NCBI RefSeq assembly: GCF_001544275.1
Contig: NZ_BCQE01000011.1
Coordinates: 1 to 64,000, forward strand
DNA length: 64,000 nt
From: Enterococcus gallinarum NBRC 100675
GTDB lineage: Bacteria > Bacillota > Bacilli > Lactobacillales > Enterococcaceae
Reading direction: 5' to 3'
Made by a program: the position numbers and the translations under genes. This document shows, one piece after another, positions 63,775 through 64,000 of this stretch. Under the pieces are notes generated by a model, which worked only from the letters and a program-made list of their open reading frames with translations, was not told where the DNA came from and searched no databases. Every line of letters starts with the position of its first letter. Positions within the stretch are counted from its first letter, which is position 1.

Positions 63775-64000
63775 ATGATGGTTAAACTAATTATTGTCGG
63801 TGATTCAACTGCTGCAACTAAAATGACTGACAAGTGTCCGGAAACTGGCTGGGGAGAAAAAATACCAACCTTCCTCTCCCCAGAGGTTACGGTCATTCAT
63901 TTAGCAATGAATGGACGTTCAACGAAAAGTTTCATTCAAGAAAAGCGTCTCTTGCACGCAGAACAACTACTTGCATCCGGAGACTATTTCTTGATTCAGT
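63775..64000 (+). CDS. SGNH-family rhamnogalacturonan acetylesterase-like protein (5' part only)
   Basis: 75 residues visible before the window ends. IIVGDSTAATK holds the catalytic Ser in GDS(T), then GWGEKI and NGRSTKSF, blocks seen in rhamnogalacturonan acetylesterases (RhgT/YesT-like). No signal peptide. ATG 63775 or 63778; AGGTGG lies directly upstream. 6 nt after uxaC, so in the same operon. Supports a pectin side-chain role for the locus. Confidence 0.8.
   Translation, partial: MMVKLIIVGDSTAATKMTDKCPETGWGEKIPTFLSPEVTVIHLAMNGRSTKSFIQEKRLLHAEQLLASGDYFLIQ

Overview
The window looks like a chromosomal segment of a low-GC Firmicute, most likely an Enterococcus. The main evidence is a low-affinity class B penicillin-binding protein that reads like enterococcal PBP5 along its whole length, together with a guanine-type xpt riboswitch, paired PurBoxes, a PlcR/Rgg-like regulator and an enterocin-A-type immunity protein. 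Species cannot be fixed from the sequence alone.

Left chromosomal part (1-25.4 kb): a DUF1054 gene and pbp5; a convergent purE-purK-purB operon behind a clear promoter with two inverted PurBoxes; xpt-pbuX behind a purine riboswitch; a peptidoglycan cluster (glucosaminidase, VanY-type carboxypeptidase); an oxidoreductase; two divergent aromatic-acid-exporter-like membrane proteins; nagA; a TPR regulator with a 22-bp palindrome upstream; an alanine-type aminotransferase; an ABC transporter with two permeases; tRNA-Leu(GAG); and several small or hypothetical genes.

Pectin/galacturonate locus (25.4-29.7 kb and 60.35-64.0 kb): a LacI-type regulator, uxaB, uxaA, uxaC and the start of a rhamnogalacturonan-acetylesterase-like gene. 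The locus is decaying. The GH28 polygalacturonase has an in-frame amber codon, an alpha/beta-hydrolase esterase gene is reduced to a fragment with stops, and only a frameshifted N-terminus of a membrane-anchored regulator remains. uxaB itself is split by a 30.6-kb element.

The element (29,708-60,346) is an integrative conjugative element. It has 25-bp imperfect terminal inverted repeats, a GCTT duplication at both edges and a terminal IS30-like DDE transposase. No tyrosine or serine recombinase is visible, which recalls the DDE-transposase ICE6013 class. Its conjugation module is Tn916/ICEBs1-like: FtsK-type coupling protein, HTH-MobT relaxase, oriT with a CTAACAGGGGGG-like nick region, a structured candidate single-strand origin, TcpD, TcpE, VirB4, a polytopic channel protein, TcpC, a glucosaminidase-CHAP wall hydrolase, a lipoprotein and two DUF961 proteins. 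Cargo includes a Sec-exported four-cysteine bacteriocin-like peptide with an immunity protein, a 1,527-residue thioester/VaFE LPXTG adhesin, a second LPXTG protein, a LysM protein, a solitary HepT/DUF86-like protein, a three-gene cassette on the opposite strand, and a roughly 1.5-kb gene-poor stretch holding a candidate large structured RNA. No antibiotic-resistance gene was seen in the element.
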